From Gammaproteobacteria bacterium (GTDB taxonomy: Bacteria > Pseudomonadota > Gammaproteobacteria > JAADGQ01), in assembly GCA_015490755.1 (NCBI GenBank), contig WFXF01000004.1, positions 1 through 53,780 of the forward strand: a stretch of DNA of 53,780 nucleotides. Reading direction: 5' to 3'. The notes under the pieces are model-generated. The model ran no database searches. It was not told where the DNA came from and saw nothing but the letters and a program-made list of their open reading frames with translations. Of this stretch, positions 16,644 through 26,874 are shown one piece after another. The position numbers and the translations under genes are program-made. How positions within the stretch are numbered: the stretch's first letter is position 1; each line of letters starts with the position of its first letter.

Positions 16644-19600
16644 TTACAACAGTATGCGTTCAATGCCACCTTGCTGCGTTTTATTAACGAAATCCTTTTG
16701 CCACGCCTCACCCAGAAGGTATTTAGCCAATTCCACTACAATATAGTCGGTCGTCACGCCCGTCTCATCGCCGTATCGAGACAAGCCTTGCTGACATGCA
16801 GGGCATGATGTCAACACCTTGACCTTGCCTTTTGCTGCATGTGGTTGCCCCGTCAATTCTTTGATGCCTTTCTGCAACTCCTCCTGTTTTCGAAAACGAA
16901 CTTGCGTCGAAATATCAGGCCGTGCGATGGCAAAAGTACCGGCTTCACCACAACAGCGATCGCTCAATGCCACAGGCTGCCCCATTAATGAACTTGCCAC
17001 TTCCAGTGAGTTATGGATTTTCATAGGGGTATGACACGGTTCGTGATAGAGGTATTGCACACCCGTCTCACCTTCAAACTTCACGCCTTTTTCCATTAAA
17101 AACTCATGAATATCCAGCAAGCGACAACCTGGAAATATCTTCTCAAACTCATATTTCAACAGTTGATCCATGCATGTACCACATGAAATGATCACTGTTT
17201 TAATATCCAGATAATTCAGTGTATTGGCAATGCGGTGAAACAGCACTCGATTATCTGTGCTGATCTGCTGCCCTTTTTTCTCATCTCCTGATGATGTTTG
17301 CGGGTAACCACAACAGAGGTATCCGGGTGGAATCACCGTCTGCACTCCCACATCAAACAGCATCGCTAACGTGGCCAGAGCAACCTGACCAAACAGGCGC
17401 TCAGAACCGCAACCCGGAAAATAGAAAACAGATTCACTATCTGCATCAATCTTGTCTGGATCACGCAAAATTGGCACGACTTTACTATCTTCTAGACCCA
17501 GCATTTCACGGGTTGTTTTTTTTGGTAATTGACCCGGCAATGGTTTTTTAACCAGATGAATCACTTGCCTTTTAAGTGACATCGGCTTTGTGGTTGCTTC
17601 AGGCAAGAGCTTTCTTTGTTTGCCTTTTGGCCCAAGTGCGTTATAACCCAGACGCTGCGCAGCATAGCCTCCCAAAATTACAGATTTATGCATAAATCTG
17701 ATCGTCGCGGGCTTGGTTGCATTAAGATAAGAGATCCCCAGCTTTGCATTTAAGGTGGTCTTACGCTCGCCATGTGCTTTCAAAATTTTACGCATACGAA
17801 CCGTCACATCACCAAAATCAATATTGACCGGACAAGGTGGAAGGCAGCGATGGCAAATCGTACAGTGATCCGCCAGATCATTCATCTCTTCAAAGTGCCG
17901 TTTGGAAACACCACGCCGTGTCTGCTCTTCATAGAGAAACGCTTCGATAATCAGACCCGTCGCTAAAATTTTGTTACGTGGTGAATAGAGCAGGTTAGCG
18001 CGCGGCACATGCGTTGTACATTCGGGTTTGCATTTGCCGCAGCGCAGACAGTGACGAATATCATCATTCAGCGCGCCCAATTCGCTGGCTTCCATAATCA
18101 ACGCTTCTTGCTGCAACAGACGCAACGAAGGCGTATAGGCATCATCCAGCCCCGAGCCTTTCATCAACTTTCCGCGATTAAAAATGCCTTTGGGATCGAT
18201 CGCCTGTTTATAGTCAGCAAAAGCACTCACACTGCTTTCATCCAGATACTTCATTTTGGTCAGACCAATGCCGTGCTCACCGGAAATCACGCCACCCAGT
18301 GCTGTTGCCAACGCCATTACACGATCAACAATCTGATCAGCTTCGTGCATCATTTTGTAATGATCGGAGTTGACCGGAATATTGGTATGCACATTGCCAT
18401 CCCCGGCATGCATGTGCGTCGCAACAAACAGGCGACCTGAGCGCCACTGTTTATGAATCGCATCCAGTTTATCGTGCACTGCTTCCAAAGCGAAACCGCT
18501 GAAAAATTCCTTCAATGGTTTTTCAACTTCTTTGCGATAAGAGATGCGAACGCTACGCTTTAATAACAAGTTTATCAGGCTCTCATCGAAGTCCAGATCA
18601 CCATGTAACGTTTTATCAAACAACTCTGGAAAATTGATCACAGGCGCGTCAAAATTTTCGAGAAATTTCAACCAACGCTGCTGTACCTTAAACAGATGCT
18701 GAAGTGCCGCCTCTTTTTTTGCAGCAACAATGGCATCATTTTCCGAACTGGCCTCATAATCTTTGGCTGTGACTAATTCAGGCATATCGCCTTCAAGATA
18801 CTGGATCACAGCGTTCAGTGTGTTGAGCTTGTTTTTAATGGAGTATTCGATATTGATGCGTTCAATACCTTCGTTATATTCAGCCAATCGCGGCAGAGGT
18901 ATGACCACATCTTCGTTAATTTTAAACGCATTGGTGTGTGCAGCAATTGCAGCGGTACGACCGCGATCTAACCAAAACTGCCGACGCGCCTCCGGGCTGA
19001 CGGCAATAAAACCTTCCGCACCCCGCGCTGCCACTTGACGAACCACTGAAGAAGCGGCCTCGGCCACACTATTTTCATCATCACCTGAAATATCTGCCAA
19101 CAACACCATTTTAGGCAGTCCGGAACGTGTACTTTTATTGGTATAGCCCACTGCCTGCACATAGCGTTCATCCAGGTGCTCCAGCCCGATCAGTGAAACT
19201 GCATCATGTTGATCCAGATACTCATTAATCTCTACAATCGCAGGCACTGCCGCTCCCAGATCATCACCAAAAAACTCCAGACAAACCGTGCGAATAAACC
19301 TGGGCATACGATGCAGCACAAACACCGCCGAAGTGATCAGACCATCGCAGCCCTCTTTTTGTACACCCGGCAAGCCGCCCAAAAATTTATTCGTCACATC
19401 TTTGCCCAAACCACTTTTACGCAGTTCAGTGCCCGCAATACGGATGACTGATGGCTCTCTTAATACTTTTTTACGATCAGGAGAGCGGTAAGTCACGCGA
19501 AACTCAACCCACTCTTCGAGATGAATTTTCCCCAGATTATGATTTAAGCGCTCAACATCCAGCCACTCGGCATCAGGTGTCACCATCCGCCATGACACCA

Positions 19601-20492
19601 GATTATCCAGCGTTGTACCCCACATCACTGCCTTTTTGCCACCGGCATTCATGGCGACATTACCACCAATGGTTGAAGCATCCTGGGAGGTCGGATCAAC
19701 CGCAAAAACCCACCCGCCGGATTCAGCTCGCTGCGCCACACGCCGCGTCACAACACCCGCTTCTGCTCGCACCGTCGCAACAGGCGAGGTCACGCCATGA
19801 AGCTCGCTCATTTGAACTTCAGACAATGCTTCCAGTTTTTCAGTGTTAATCACAGCGCTGTCTGTATACAGAGGCACAGCCCCGCCGGTATATCCTGTGC
19901 CGCCACCTCTTGGAATGATGGTCAGCCCCAGTTCAATACATGCCTTGACCAGAGCAATCACTTCATCTTCGCTATCGGGGCACAGCACAACAAAAGGGTA
20001 TTCAACACGCCAGTCAGAAGCATCCGTCACATGAGCCACACGCGCCTGACCACTGAAATCAATATTATCTTTACGTGTAATATGTGCCAGACGTTTTAAC
20101 GTGAGTTTACGTAAAACCCGTTGCTCTTGAATCTGTTTTTCAAATAGCAGAACCGCATCACGCGTCGCATCGACCAGACCCAGTGCCAATGGGTTTTTAT
20201 CCGCCCATGCCACAATTTGATCCAGCCGATGATGCAAGGCATGGTTCAAAGATTCCCAGCGTTTGGGGCTCTCTAACAGATCATCCTGAATAAACGGATT
20301 ACGAGACACCACCCACATATCGCCCAGTACTTCAAACAGCATACGTGCTGAACGACCCGTTTTACGAGAATCCCGCAACTGGTTAAGCACATTCCAATGC
20401 GCCTCACCAAGAAAGCGAATCACAATTTCACGGTCACTAAAAGAGGTATAGTTGTAGGGTATCTCGCGAATACGAGTGGTACGATCAGTCAT
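16644..20492 (-). CDS. giant FAD-linked oxidoreductase with Fe-S and CCG domains (DUF3683)
   Basis: A 1282-residue multidomain protein. The N-terminus resembles DUF3683; a GlcD/VAO-type FAD domain follows around 170-330 ([37 protein letters not shown]), then an FAD-oxidase C-terminal domain ([25 protein letters not shown]). Two 4Fe-4S motifs ([11 protein letters not shown] and [12 protein letters not shown]) and two CCG domains ([12 protein letters not shown]...LCCGYPQ and YHEPCHTP...CCGEAG) complete it, so flavin, Fe-S and heterodisulfide-reductase-like modules are on one chain. This suits oxidation of a 2-hydroxyacid such as D-lactate into the quinone or Fe-S pool, but the substrate is inferred only. 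It heads the minus-strand directon, 12 bases before nikR. Confidence 0.85.
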   Translation of the reverse strand: MTDRTTRIREIPYNYTSFSDREIVIRFLGEAHWNVLNQLRDSRKTGRSARMLFEVLGDMWVVSRNPFIQDDLLESPKRWESLNHALHHRLDQIVAWADKNPLALGLVDATRDAVLLFEKQIQEQRVLRKLTLKRLAHITRKDNIDFSGQARVAHVTDASDWRVEYPFVVLCPDSEDEVIALVKACIELGLTIIPRGGGTGYTGGAVPLYTDSAVINTEKLEALSEVQMSELHGVTSPVATVRAEAGVVTRRVAQRAESGGWVFAVDPTSQDASTIGGNVAMNAGGKKAVMWGTTLDNLVSWRMVTPDAEWLDVERLNHNLGKIHLEEWVEFRVTYRSPDRKKVLREPSVIRIAGTELRKSGLGKDVTNKFLGGLPGVQKEGCDGLITSAVFVLHRMPRFIRTVCLEFFGDDLGAAVPAIVEINEYLDQHDAVSLIGLEHLDERYVQAVGYTNKSTRSGLPKMVLLADISGDDENSVAEAASSVVRQVAARGAEGFIAVSPEARRQFWLDRGRTAAIAAHTNAFKINEDVVIPLPRLAEYNEGIERINIEYSIKNKLNTLNAVIQYLEGDMPELVTAKDYEASSENDAIVAAKKEAALQHLFKVQQRWLKFLENFDAPVINFPELFDKTLHGDLDFDESLINLLLKRSVRISYRKEVEKPLKEFFSGFALEAVHDKLDAIHKQWRSGRLFVATHMHAGDGNVHTNIPVNSDHYKMMHEADQIVDRVMALATALGGVISGEHGIGLTKMKYLDESSVSAFADYKQAIDPKGIFNRGKLMKGSGLDDAYTPSLRLLQQEALIMEASELGALNDDIRHCLRCGKCKPECTTHVPRANLLYSPRNKILATGLIIEAFLYEEQTRRGVSKRHFEEMNDLADHCTICHRCLPPCPVNIDFGDVTVRMRKILKAHGERKTTLNAKLGISYLNATKPATIRFMHKSVILGGYAAQRLGYNALGPKGKQRKLLPEATTKPMSLKRQVIHLVKKPLPGQLPKKTTREMLGLEDSKVVPILRDPDKIDADSESVFYFPGCGSERLFGQVALATLAMLFDVGVQTVIPPGYLCCGYPQTSSGDEKKGQQISTDNRVLFHRIANTLNYLDIKTVIISCGTCMDQLLKYEFEKIFPGCRLLDIHEFLMEKGVKFEGETGVQYLYHEPCHTPMKIHNSLEVASSLMGQPVALSDRCCGEAGTFAIARPDISTQVRFRKQEELQKGIKELTGQPHAAKGKVKVLTSCPACQQGLSRYGDETGVTTDYIVVELAKYLLGEAWQKDFVNKTQQGGIERILL

Positions 20493-20583
20493 GAAGCTTT
20501 GCAGTGCGTTTATGATAAATAAGAAGGCCAGTGTAGCATGCTATCCTTGAAAAATAGCATCATAGATAAAGCAACTATTTTAC

Positions 20584-20790
20584 TCAATATTTATAGTTAT
20601 TTAACTCACTGGCGGAATGATCCAGATCTGGATTTACAAGCTCTTCACCCGCAATTGCATGGCTACCATCAGCCCATTTACCCAGATCAATCAACTGACA
20701 CCGCTCAGAGCAAAACGGACGCCATAACTCATCGGCAGACCATATTATTTTTTTCTGACAGACAGGGCAAGAAACTTCCTTATTATTCAT
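20584..20790 (-). CDS. yacG: DNA gyrase inhibitor YacG
   Basis: A 68-residue zinc-finger protein with four Cys ligands in the family pattern, C8, C11, C27 and C31 (CPVC then WRPFCSERC), followed by [15 protein letters not shown]. In E. coli YacG binds GyrB and blocks DNA binding by gyrase. The start at 20790 is chosen because its ATG overlaps the zapD stop in the compact form ATGA; an upstream codon four residues earlier lies inside zapD. Normal length and typical neighbour. Confidence 0.93.
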   Translation of the reverse strand: MNNKEVSCPVCQKKIIWSADELWRPFCSERCQLIDLGKWADGSHAIAGEELVNPDLDHSASELNNYKY

Positions 20791-21542
20791 AGCATGCAAC
20801 AACTGAGCTGAAACTCAATATTTTCTGATGACTTTTCAGAACGTTCACTGAATGAAGCCTTCATAAAATTCACACTGAAACGGTGTTTACCACCACTCAT
20901 TTCCGTGTAATAAGGTGAACTCTCTGGCAACAAAATACGAATCAGTTGAGTACTGGTATCAGGGGTATATTGAAAAAAACCTGATTCTGCTATTTTATTT
21001 TGCGGCGTACCACTGTTACGAATGGTACGTAAAATTAACTCTATCGCTTGCCGTATCACATCAAACCCTTGCTGCCATTGTAGTAAATCCTGCCTGCGGC
21101 GCTCTGAAGGCTGCATCAACCAAAAGTGATAAATAGGTAAGTCAGAAACACAAGAGCCTCCTGTCATGCAACCTTTTTGCTGAATTGCATTGAAAAACTC
21201 ATTACGCTGCGGCCCCTGCTGAGAAGGCAAAACGTATAACCGCTTCGCTAAACGCTCAAACTCTTTTAACGTTTTATCGAGCTGCTCTCGATTCACTTCA
21301 GGGCTTTTTACCAATTTACCTAAAGTAGCGATCTGCCTATCAAGTTCTTTAACAATTTCAATTTTAAGATCCGAACGAGAAAACAGAGCCTTAACATCAA
21401 GAATGCCCGACAAAACAGCAGCACTATCCCAAGAGCTCCCACCCCGTTCGTGGTAACTCATCTGATCAAATAGGGATTCAAGGCGAAGAAAAACCCTTAT
21501 GCGTTCACTTATGGGTTGCTCATAAACAATATATTTTGGCAT
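20787..21542 (-). CDS. zapD: cell division protein ZapD
   Basis: The 251-residue protein matches ZapD (YacF), a cytosolic factor that cross-links FtsZ filaments at the division ring. Features include the N-terminal [16 protein letters not shown], the FDQMSYH helix, [15 protein letters not shown] in the middle and the C-terminal beta domain. It overlaps yacG by four bases. In many relatives coaE and pilD precede this pair; here the preceding gene is a sulfotransferase-like gene, so the cluster has been split. Confidence 0.94.
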   Translation of the reverse strand: MPKYIVYEQPISERIRVFLRLESLFDQMSYHERGGSSWDSAAVLSGILDVKALFSRSDLKIEIVKELDRQIATLGKLVKSPEVNREQLDKTLKEFERLAKRLYVLPSQQGPQRNEFFNAIQQKGCMTGGSCVSDLPIYHFWLMQPSERRRQDLLQWQQGFDVIRQAIELILRTIRNSGTPQNKIAESGFFQYTPDTSTQLIRILLPESSPYYTEMSGGKHRFSVNFMKASFSERSEKSSENIEFQLSCCML

Positions 21543-21718
21543 GTAAAATTTTACCAGTACACCTGAAGCTTACTAATCCCTCAGAAAAAACTATCAAAAG
21601 GGTAAAATCCCCTTGACAAAACCGAACTAAATCATAACTGAATCCGAACTTAATTAAAAATCCAAGCCTGTTTATCTCTAACCACCCGATGAATTTTCAC
21701 AAAAAACAGATAATATTT

Positions 21719-22198
21719 CTAAGGGATACGATATTTTGCACGCCTAAATTCAGGAGCCAAATAGGCCAAAACTTCATCAATCCTGTCATTCAACTCTTCT
21801 GTATAAACCTGTTTGAAACTAACATCCGTCTTTTTCAGATAGTCACGCAACGTCTGGCTAATCTCTTCATAGGCCTGTTCAACCGGATAGTTCATATTTT
21901 CACGTTGCGCCTGTCTCTGCATGGAAGCAAATAGCGCTTTTTTATCGCGTCGATCGAGCACTAACAAAGCTGTAATATTTTCTGGGTCAACCTGGCTGAG
22001 TTGCGCTGGCCAGACCTTTTGAATCTGGCCAGCTTTAGGCTCACCATACATTTCATAATAACCTTTATGATTTCCAGCCTTCGGTGTTAATACCTCGTTT
22101 ACGAATGCGACACCATTCACCGGAAACCCCGCCTTGACGCATTGCTGCATTACGAATGAAGTTCCACAGCGAGGGCCCATAGCAGTAACGATTCTCAT
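21719..22198 (-). CDS. P-loop protein, sulfotransferase-like
   Basis: The protein begins MRIVTAMGPRCGTSFVMQQC if started at 22198 (159 residues); starts at 22222 or 22291 are possible and none has a clear ribosome binding site. The opening strand and GPRCGTSF loop resemble the phosphosulfate-binding loop of sulfotransferases, and HKGYYEMYGEP recalls their GYFE segment. The short length and absence of a clear 3'-phosphate motif leave the enzyme activity open. It stands alone on the minus strand between zapD and a DUF4143 ATPase, in a segment that looks accessory. Confidence 0.5.
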   Translation of the reverse strand: MRIVTAMGPRCGTSFVMQQCVKAGFPVNGVAFVNEVLTPKAGNHKGYYEMYGEPKAGQIQKVWPAQLSQVDPENITALLVLDRRDKKALFASMQRQAQRENMNYPVEQAYEEISQTLRDYLKKTDVSFKQVYTEELNDRIDEVLAYLAPEFRRAKYRIP

Positions 22199-22337
22199 AA
22201 ATCGTATACTACAAAATTTCATCTGGTTATGCCAAAAGTGTAATGGTCTATTTGATCTGTAAAACGTGCATAGAGAGCCAACAATTTTCAAGAGCTCTTC
22301 GAATCAAGCAAATAAACCAAACCGTGAAACTTTAGCT

Positions 22338-23591
22338 TTATGTAAGTAGCCATGCTGCTGGAAGTGCAGTAATTGCGCCATCATCCCAAGTCTGAATACG
22401 TGTGTCATTTGATACAAGTAAGGTATGCAATAAAGGCTTATCCAAAATATCAGCAAGCTTACGCAGATGTTTTGCATCAGATGATGATATATGTTGGCTC
22501 TTCTTTATTTCAACCGCAATATAGCCTTCTTCAAGCTCCAACAATAGATCAACTTCTCTACCGTCTAGTGTGCGCAGGTGATAGCACTCAATAAGTAGTC
22601 GACTATTTTTAATCTGCTTAAAAAACTCTGAAACAACTGCACTTTCAAACTCTCCACCTGTTAACTCTCCTGATCGTGATAACAGTACACGCTGGATTCC
22701 AGGATCAAGAAAGTGGACTTTAGGTGATTTGGACAAGCGTTTATTTTGATTACGAAACCAAGGAGGCAGCAGGATCATTTGATAGCTGAGCTCCAAATAA
22801 TTAATGAATCGTTTGGCAGTAATATTCGTAATGCCCGCCTGCTTTGCCAGTGTGCTGATGTTCAGCAGCTGAGATGTTAATGAGGCTAAGGTTTTTTGTG
22901 CACGAACAAAAGGCTCCAGCTCCCGGAGATTGGCAAGGTCACGAATATCGCGTTGCAGGTAGGTACTAATATAGTCATATAACCAGTCACGTTTCTCTGC
23001 ATGTTCCAGTGAATCATCAACAATAGCGGGCATGGAGCCATAATTCAGGTATTTTTGAAATTCAGCTTCGGCTTGCGCATAACGTTGATCCATTTGTGGA
23101 ATCCCTTTAAAGCAGGCTGTATTAACTGGATCATTAAGAAACTGTATCAATTTGGACGGTTTAATCTCATCACTCCATGAAGAGGTTAACCTTTCTGGCA
23201 ATGTTAGTGGGTAAAGTTCAATTAAAGCGACTCTACCAGCAAGGCTCTCCTTAACTTGTTCCAGTAACAGAATTTGACTGGAGCCTAATAAAACGAAGCG
23301 TGCATCAGGAAATTGGTCATAAACTGCTTTTACGGATTCAACCAATTGAGGTAGTTTTTGGATTTCATCCAAAATAACAATGGGGTATTGCTCATACCAC
23401 TGAGTGGCAGACAAAACTGCAAAGTCTGGTCGGGTAACAGGATCATCAAGGGATATATAGTCAAAATCAGGAAAGAGCTCTTTTACGAGTGTTGTTTTTC
23501 CGGTTTGCCGAGCCCCCGTCAATATAGTGATACGACCAAATTTTGATTCGGACTTTTTTCTTAGAAAATCATATACAGCTCTATTTACCAT
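22338..23591 (-). CDS. AAA_14/DUF4143 family ATPase
   Basis: A 417-residue protein with Walker A GARQTGKTTLV (residues about 25-35), a Walker B strand IVILDEIQKLP, the sensor region FVLLGSSQILL, and a C-terminal DUF4143 domain with a PD-(D/E)XK-like nuclease-fold core (GGEFESAVVSEFFKQ, DGREVDLLLELEEGYIAVEIKKS). This family is widespread in bacteria and archaea, frequently horizontally transferred, and its function is not established; links to defence or mobile DNA have been proposed. It is monocistronic, and its upstream region carries a perfect inverted repeat over the likely -10. Confidence 0.85.
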   Translation of the reverse strand: MVNRAVYDFLRKKSESKFGRITILTGARQTGKTTLVKELFPDFDYISLDDPVTRPDFAVLSATQWYEQYPIVILDEIQKLPQLVESVKAVYDQFPDARFVLLGSSQILLLEQVKESLAGRVALIELYPLTLPERLTSSWSDEIKPSKLIQFLNDPVNTACFKGIPQMDQRYAQAEAEFQKYLNYGSMPAIVDDSLEHAEKRDWLYDYISTYLQRDIRDLANLRELEPFVRAQKTLASLTSQLLNISTLAKQAGITNITAKRFINYLELSYQMILLPPWFRNQNKRLSKSPKVHFLDPGIQRVLLSRSGELTGGEFESAVVSEFFKQIKNSRLLIECYHLRTLDGREVDLLLELEEGYIAVEIKKSQHISSSDAKHLRKLADILDKPLLHTLLVSNDTRIQTWDDGAITALPAAWLLT

Positions 23592-23606
23592 AACAAAACA
23601 AATTAT

Positions 23607-23643
23607 AGCGTAATATTTTTATATTACTATACAATATTACGCT
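23607..23643. promoter_or_regulatory. inverted repeat over the promoter of the DUF4143 ATPase gene
   Basis: AGCGTAATATT (23607-23617) and its exact complement AATATTACGCT (23633-23643) are separated by 15 bases. On the minus strand one arm adjoins a TATAAT hexamer (23606-23601) located 9 bases before the ATPase start codon. The arrangement looks like an operator covering the promoter, most simply for autoregulation, but no dedicated repressor gene is adjacent. Confidence 0.5.
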
Positions 23644-23685
23644 AAAAACAAATTTATCAACAATCCAGGCTATGAATTTCTGGCT

Positions 23686-24045
23686 TCATTGACTCTCTTC
23701 AAGTTTTTTCTTATCCGTTTTTGTGAGCTTACTTACCACCAAGTGGTATGACTCACTCGACAAATCACGAATCATCTCCCCCGATAGATCTCCATTTAAA
23801 GAAATTGTAATCCAATGCTTTTTATTCATGTAATAACCGGGGATAACTGAATCAAACTGACTCACCAGAACCTCACCATCAGCGGGTGAGCATTTTAACG
23901 TAACTCGTGGTGTCTCTTCCTGCTGAGATACAAGAGCAAACATTTTTCCCATCACCTTAAATACCAAAGCTTCTGGGCCAAATGGATAACCTCCTTCAGA
24001 GCCTTTAAATTTTGAAAGGTACTCTTCGATCTCTTTTTTTTTCAT
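23686..24045 (-). CDS. MmcQ/YjbR family protein
   Basis: A 119-residue protein with the YjbR fold: an N-terminal GSEGGYPFGPEALVFKVMGKMFALV, a LKCSPADGEVL strand-turn, and the defining PGYYMNKKHWITISLNGDL region. The family folds like a DNA-binding CyaY-like domain, but no firm function is known. It sits between the nor cluster and the DUF4143 ATPase on the same strand, 36 bases downstream of norD in gene order, and may simply be transcribed from read-through. Confidence 0.85.
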   Translation of the reverse strand: MKKKEIEEYLSKFKGSEGGYPFGPEALVFKVMGKMFALVSQQEETPRVTLKCSPADGEVLVSQFDSVIPGYYMNKKHWITISLNGDLSGEMIRDLSSESYHLVVSKLTKTDKKKLEESQ

Positions 24046-24081
24046 TTAAAACCTCTACATTTAATTGATATAGCTTAATGC

Positions 24082-25917
24082 CTAACCCGTCAAACGCGCA
24101 TAAAGACCTAATATTTTTTGCGGAAGCTCCTTCGGATCACGCACCACGACATAGCCGTTTTTACCAAAAATATGTGGCAAGTAATCATCGGCTTTGTGAT
24201 CAATCGTAATACAGAAAGGAATCAAGCCTTGCTGCTTGACCTCCAAAATTGCCTTGCGAGTATCCTCCACACCATAGCGACCTTCATATTTGTCCAGATC
24301 ATTTGGCTTGCCATCGGTCAGAATCAGCATCAGATGTTTCGTTGCCGCTTGCTTGCTGAGAATATTCCCTGAATGACGGATGGCTGCACCCATTCGTGTG
24401 TAGTAACCGGGACGAATCGCCTGAATATGCCCCCGCACCTGATCGTTATATCTCTCTTCAAACTGTTTGAGATGATAAAAACGCACCTGCTCCCGCTTGC
24501 GAGATGAGAAGCCATATAGAGCATAACGATCACCACATGCGGAAAGAGCTTCCGAAAAGAGCAGCAGAGTATCGCGAATCACATCAATCACACGCTGCTC
24601 ATTGTTGACAGCGGCATCCGTAGAGAGTGACAGATCAGCCAGCATCAAGGTGACGATATCACGCTGATTTTGACGCAGATCACGATAGAGCCCTGACTCC
24701 TCCGCAGCTGTGGCTGTTTTACACGAAATATAGTGATCCAGATAGGCATCCATATCCAGCTCGCTACCATCCTTTTGGCCGTGCAACCAAATACGATTTT
24801 GTACCAGCGCAGAAAACTGCCCTCGCAAGCGACGTGCCACACGCTGCAACGCTTCTGACAATGGCCTGGGTTCTGAATCACGCGGTAACATCGGACGAAT
24901 CACACACTGATCCGGCAACATTTTTTCTTTGCGCCAATCCCACTCGGGCAGAGTGACTTCGCCCGCCAAGGGAACATCGTCATACTCCGCAGATGGCAGA
25001 TCCAGATCAAGCCGTAAGCGTGATGCACTCGTCTTTTGATCACGCGCGATAGATAAAACATCCATATCGGCCGCTTTTTGAGCGGCCTCTTCATCTTCGT
25101 CATCATCGGTGGCGCGATTGACCTTGATGTATTCAGCCCAGCTGAAAATATTTTCCCAGCGAACAGTGATCAAGCCATCTTCACCATTCGGCATCTCCAC
25201 CTGTTCGGCCTGATAACGGTGCTTTTGTTGACTCTCTTTTGCTTCGCCTTCGGGGCTGGATTCATCGTCATCACTCTCGGCCGGTTCGTGCCGCCGTTGA
25301 ATTATTTCATTCAAATCGGGATATAACCAGATATAAACCGGCTGAGGCGAATGCTTTGCTTTTGGCAAGTATTCCCGACTTCCTGGCTCCGCCAGTGCGG
25401 CCCAAATAGCGCGCTCCTGATCGAAATCTTCTTTTGATAGATGCTCGGGTAAAACTCTTCGCTTTAACTCCGCTTCGGCCAAACGAAGGTAGCGTTGACG
25501 CATACCAGGGTACTGCTGCAATATCTTCAAGCTGCGTTGCTGGTTATCAACAAACCAGTCTCTCTTTTCTACAATATCCACAGCCGCCAGCGCTGCCAAC
25601 CAGAAATAGAGGTCACGATTCAGATCACTCGAAGGGTAGAGACAAAGCTTTTCTGGCAACCGCAAGGTCTCCTGGTCACGCCACGCCAGCGCCGCTTTTT
25701 TATGACTGCCAGCAACTCGCTGTAACCAGTGTCGCTGAGCGCCATGCTCTCTTGGAGTCGCCGCTTCTATCTTAAGCCCTCCATCTCCTCCCAGTGCCCG
25801 AAACATGATGGAGATCGGTTTTGTGACTCCTGACAGATAAACAGCCGCTCCAGGGTAGCTATTTTGAGCATGACGAGTAATCAGACGATGCCAATATTTT
25901 CCAACAGCTTCTTCCAT
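24082..25917 (-). CDS. norD: nitric oxide reductase activation protein NorD
   Basis: The 611-residue protein carries a C-terminal von Willebrand factor A domain (from about residue 420) with the MIDAS motif DLSLST near LADLSLSTDAAV and a downstream LILTDGKPNDLD. With the AAA+ protein NorQ it forms a chaperone pair that activates nitric oxide reductase, probably by inserting the non-haem iron. The middle of the chain is acidic and poorly conserved. AGGGGGCACTGT precedes the ATG. It is last in the norC-norB-norQ-Fe-S-norD order, 24 bases after the ferredoxin-like gene. Confidence 0.93.
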   Translation of the reverse strand: MEEAVGKYWHRLITRHAQNSYPGAAVYLSGVTKPISIMFRALGGDGGLKIEAATPREHGAQRHWLQRVAGSHKKAALAWRDQETLRLPEKLCLYPSSDLNRDLYFWLAALAAVDIVEKRDWFVDNQQRSLKILQQYPGMRQRYLRLAEAELKRRVLPEHLSKEDFDQERAIWAALAEPGSREYLPKAKHSPQPVYIWLYPDLNEIIQRRHEPAESDDDESSPEGEAKESQQKHRYQAEQVEMPNGEDGLITVRWENIFSWAEYIKVNRATDDDEDEEAAQKAADMDVLSIARDQKTSASRLRLDLDLPSAEYDDVPLAGEVTLPEWDWRKEKMLPDQCVIRPMLPRDSEPRPLSEALQRVARRLRGQFSALVQNRIWLHGQKDGSELDMDAYLDHYISCKTATAAEESGLYRDLRQNQRDIVTLMLADLSLSTDAAVNNEQRVIDVIRDTLLLFSEALSACGDRYALYGFSSRKREQVRFYHLKQFEERYNDQVRGHIQAIRPGYYTRMGAAIRHSGNILSKQAATKHLMLILTDGKPNDLDKYEGRYGVEDTRKAILEVKQQGLIPFCITIDHKADDYLPHIFGKNGYVVVRDPKELPQKILGLYARLTG

Positions 25918-25941
25918 ACAGTGCCCCCTGTTCCTGACCTG

Positions 25942-26862
25942 TTATTTAAAGTGAGTCGGCGCTTGCCGATTTGACTGCGCACTGCTCTCATCACCTTGTC
26001 GCCAGTGTAATAAACTTTCACCTGGCGCTTGCACTTTTTCACACGCATCAATACAGCGAGCACACTGTGTACAGGTAAACATATGGCGTTTATTCTTGCG
26101 AGGTTGCAATCGCATGGGGCAAGTATTGTCACACGCTTGAGTACACGTTTTACACGCGTCACCCCGATCTCGGTCAAAAGTCACAACCAAAGCACGATCA
26201 TTCATCATCCAGGCCAAACTCTGAAACAACCCCACCGCGCAACCAAAGCGACAGAACAGATGCCGGGCCAATAGAAATTCCAGACTAAACAATAGTGTCG
26301 CCACACCAATAAAAAGCCCTTGATTACGGGTTAATTCACCTGACAAAAGGTTCGAATAGATCATTGCCGGAGGCAACAGGTAGGTCAGTAAAACGACGGC
26401 CCACAGAAATGAAAACCCAATAATAGCCAAACCCGTCCAGTACCAATAAAACCCTCTCTCAGGATAAGTGGTTCCATCCGACTCGGTTTCAGGTAACTTT
26501 TTATTGTCCCACAAACTGGGACGACCGCTGGCTCGGCGCATCAAAGAATTAATCATCTCTACCACAGAAAAGTGCGGACATAACCAGCCACAATAGAGCC
26601 GCCCATATCTCCATGAAATCCAGATACCACCGCCGACAAAAAGCACGAGCGGTAAAAATCCTAATGTAATAATTTTTAATACGGCAGCAGTGGCAGTCAG
26701 CTCACCTTGCGTCAGCGCGGCTAATCCAAACTCCCAGTTCATCCCCAGAAAAATAAAGTGCCCCTTGAGCAGATCAAGGCGAAAAAGATCCAACGGTGGT
26801 GCCAACAAAAAGAGTAAAAAGAAACCAGACCGAGTCCACCCTCTGAGGCGTTGAAGCTGCAT
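25942..26862 (-). CDS. NapH/CcoG-like membrane 4Fe-4S protein
   Basis: About 306 residues with four or five membrane helices and two cytoplasmic cysteine motifs characteristic of the NapH/NosR/CcoG group: CGWLCP after the second helix and CRFGCAVG after a later one, then two 4Fe-4S motifs (CKTCTQACDNTCP and CTQCARCIDACEK). Such proteins pass electrons at the membrane or assist metal-centre assembly. It lies between norQ and norD with only 9 and 24 base gaps, so it is part of the nor transcript. An ATG (26862) is preferred over a TTG one codon earlier. Its partner in NO reduction is inferred from position. Confidence 0.85.
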   Translation of the reverse strand: MQLQRLRGWTRSGFFLLFLLAPPLDLFRLDLLKGHFIFLGMNWEFGLAALTQGELTATAAVLKIITLGFLPLVLFVGGGIWISWRYGRLYCGWLCPHFSVVEMINSLMRRASGRPSLWDNKKLPETESDGTTYPERGFYWYWTGLAIIGFSFLWAVVLLTYLLPPAMIYSNLLSGELTRNQGLFIGVATLLFSLEFLLARHLFCRFGCAVGLFQSLAWMMNDRALVVTFDRDRGDACKTCTQACDNTCPMRLQPRKNKRHMFTCTQCARCIDACEKVQAPGESLLHWRQGDESSAQSNRQAPTHFK

Positions 26863-26874
26863 CAACAGTGCGCC

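Noticed and set aside
18009-18440. 143-codon plus-strand frame opposite the giant oxidoreductase
   Set aside because: It is antisense to conserved Fe-S and FAD-oxidase segments and has no domain of its own.
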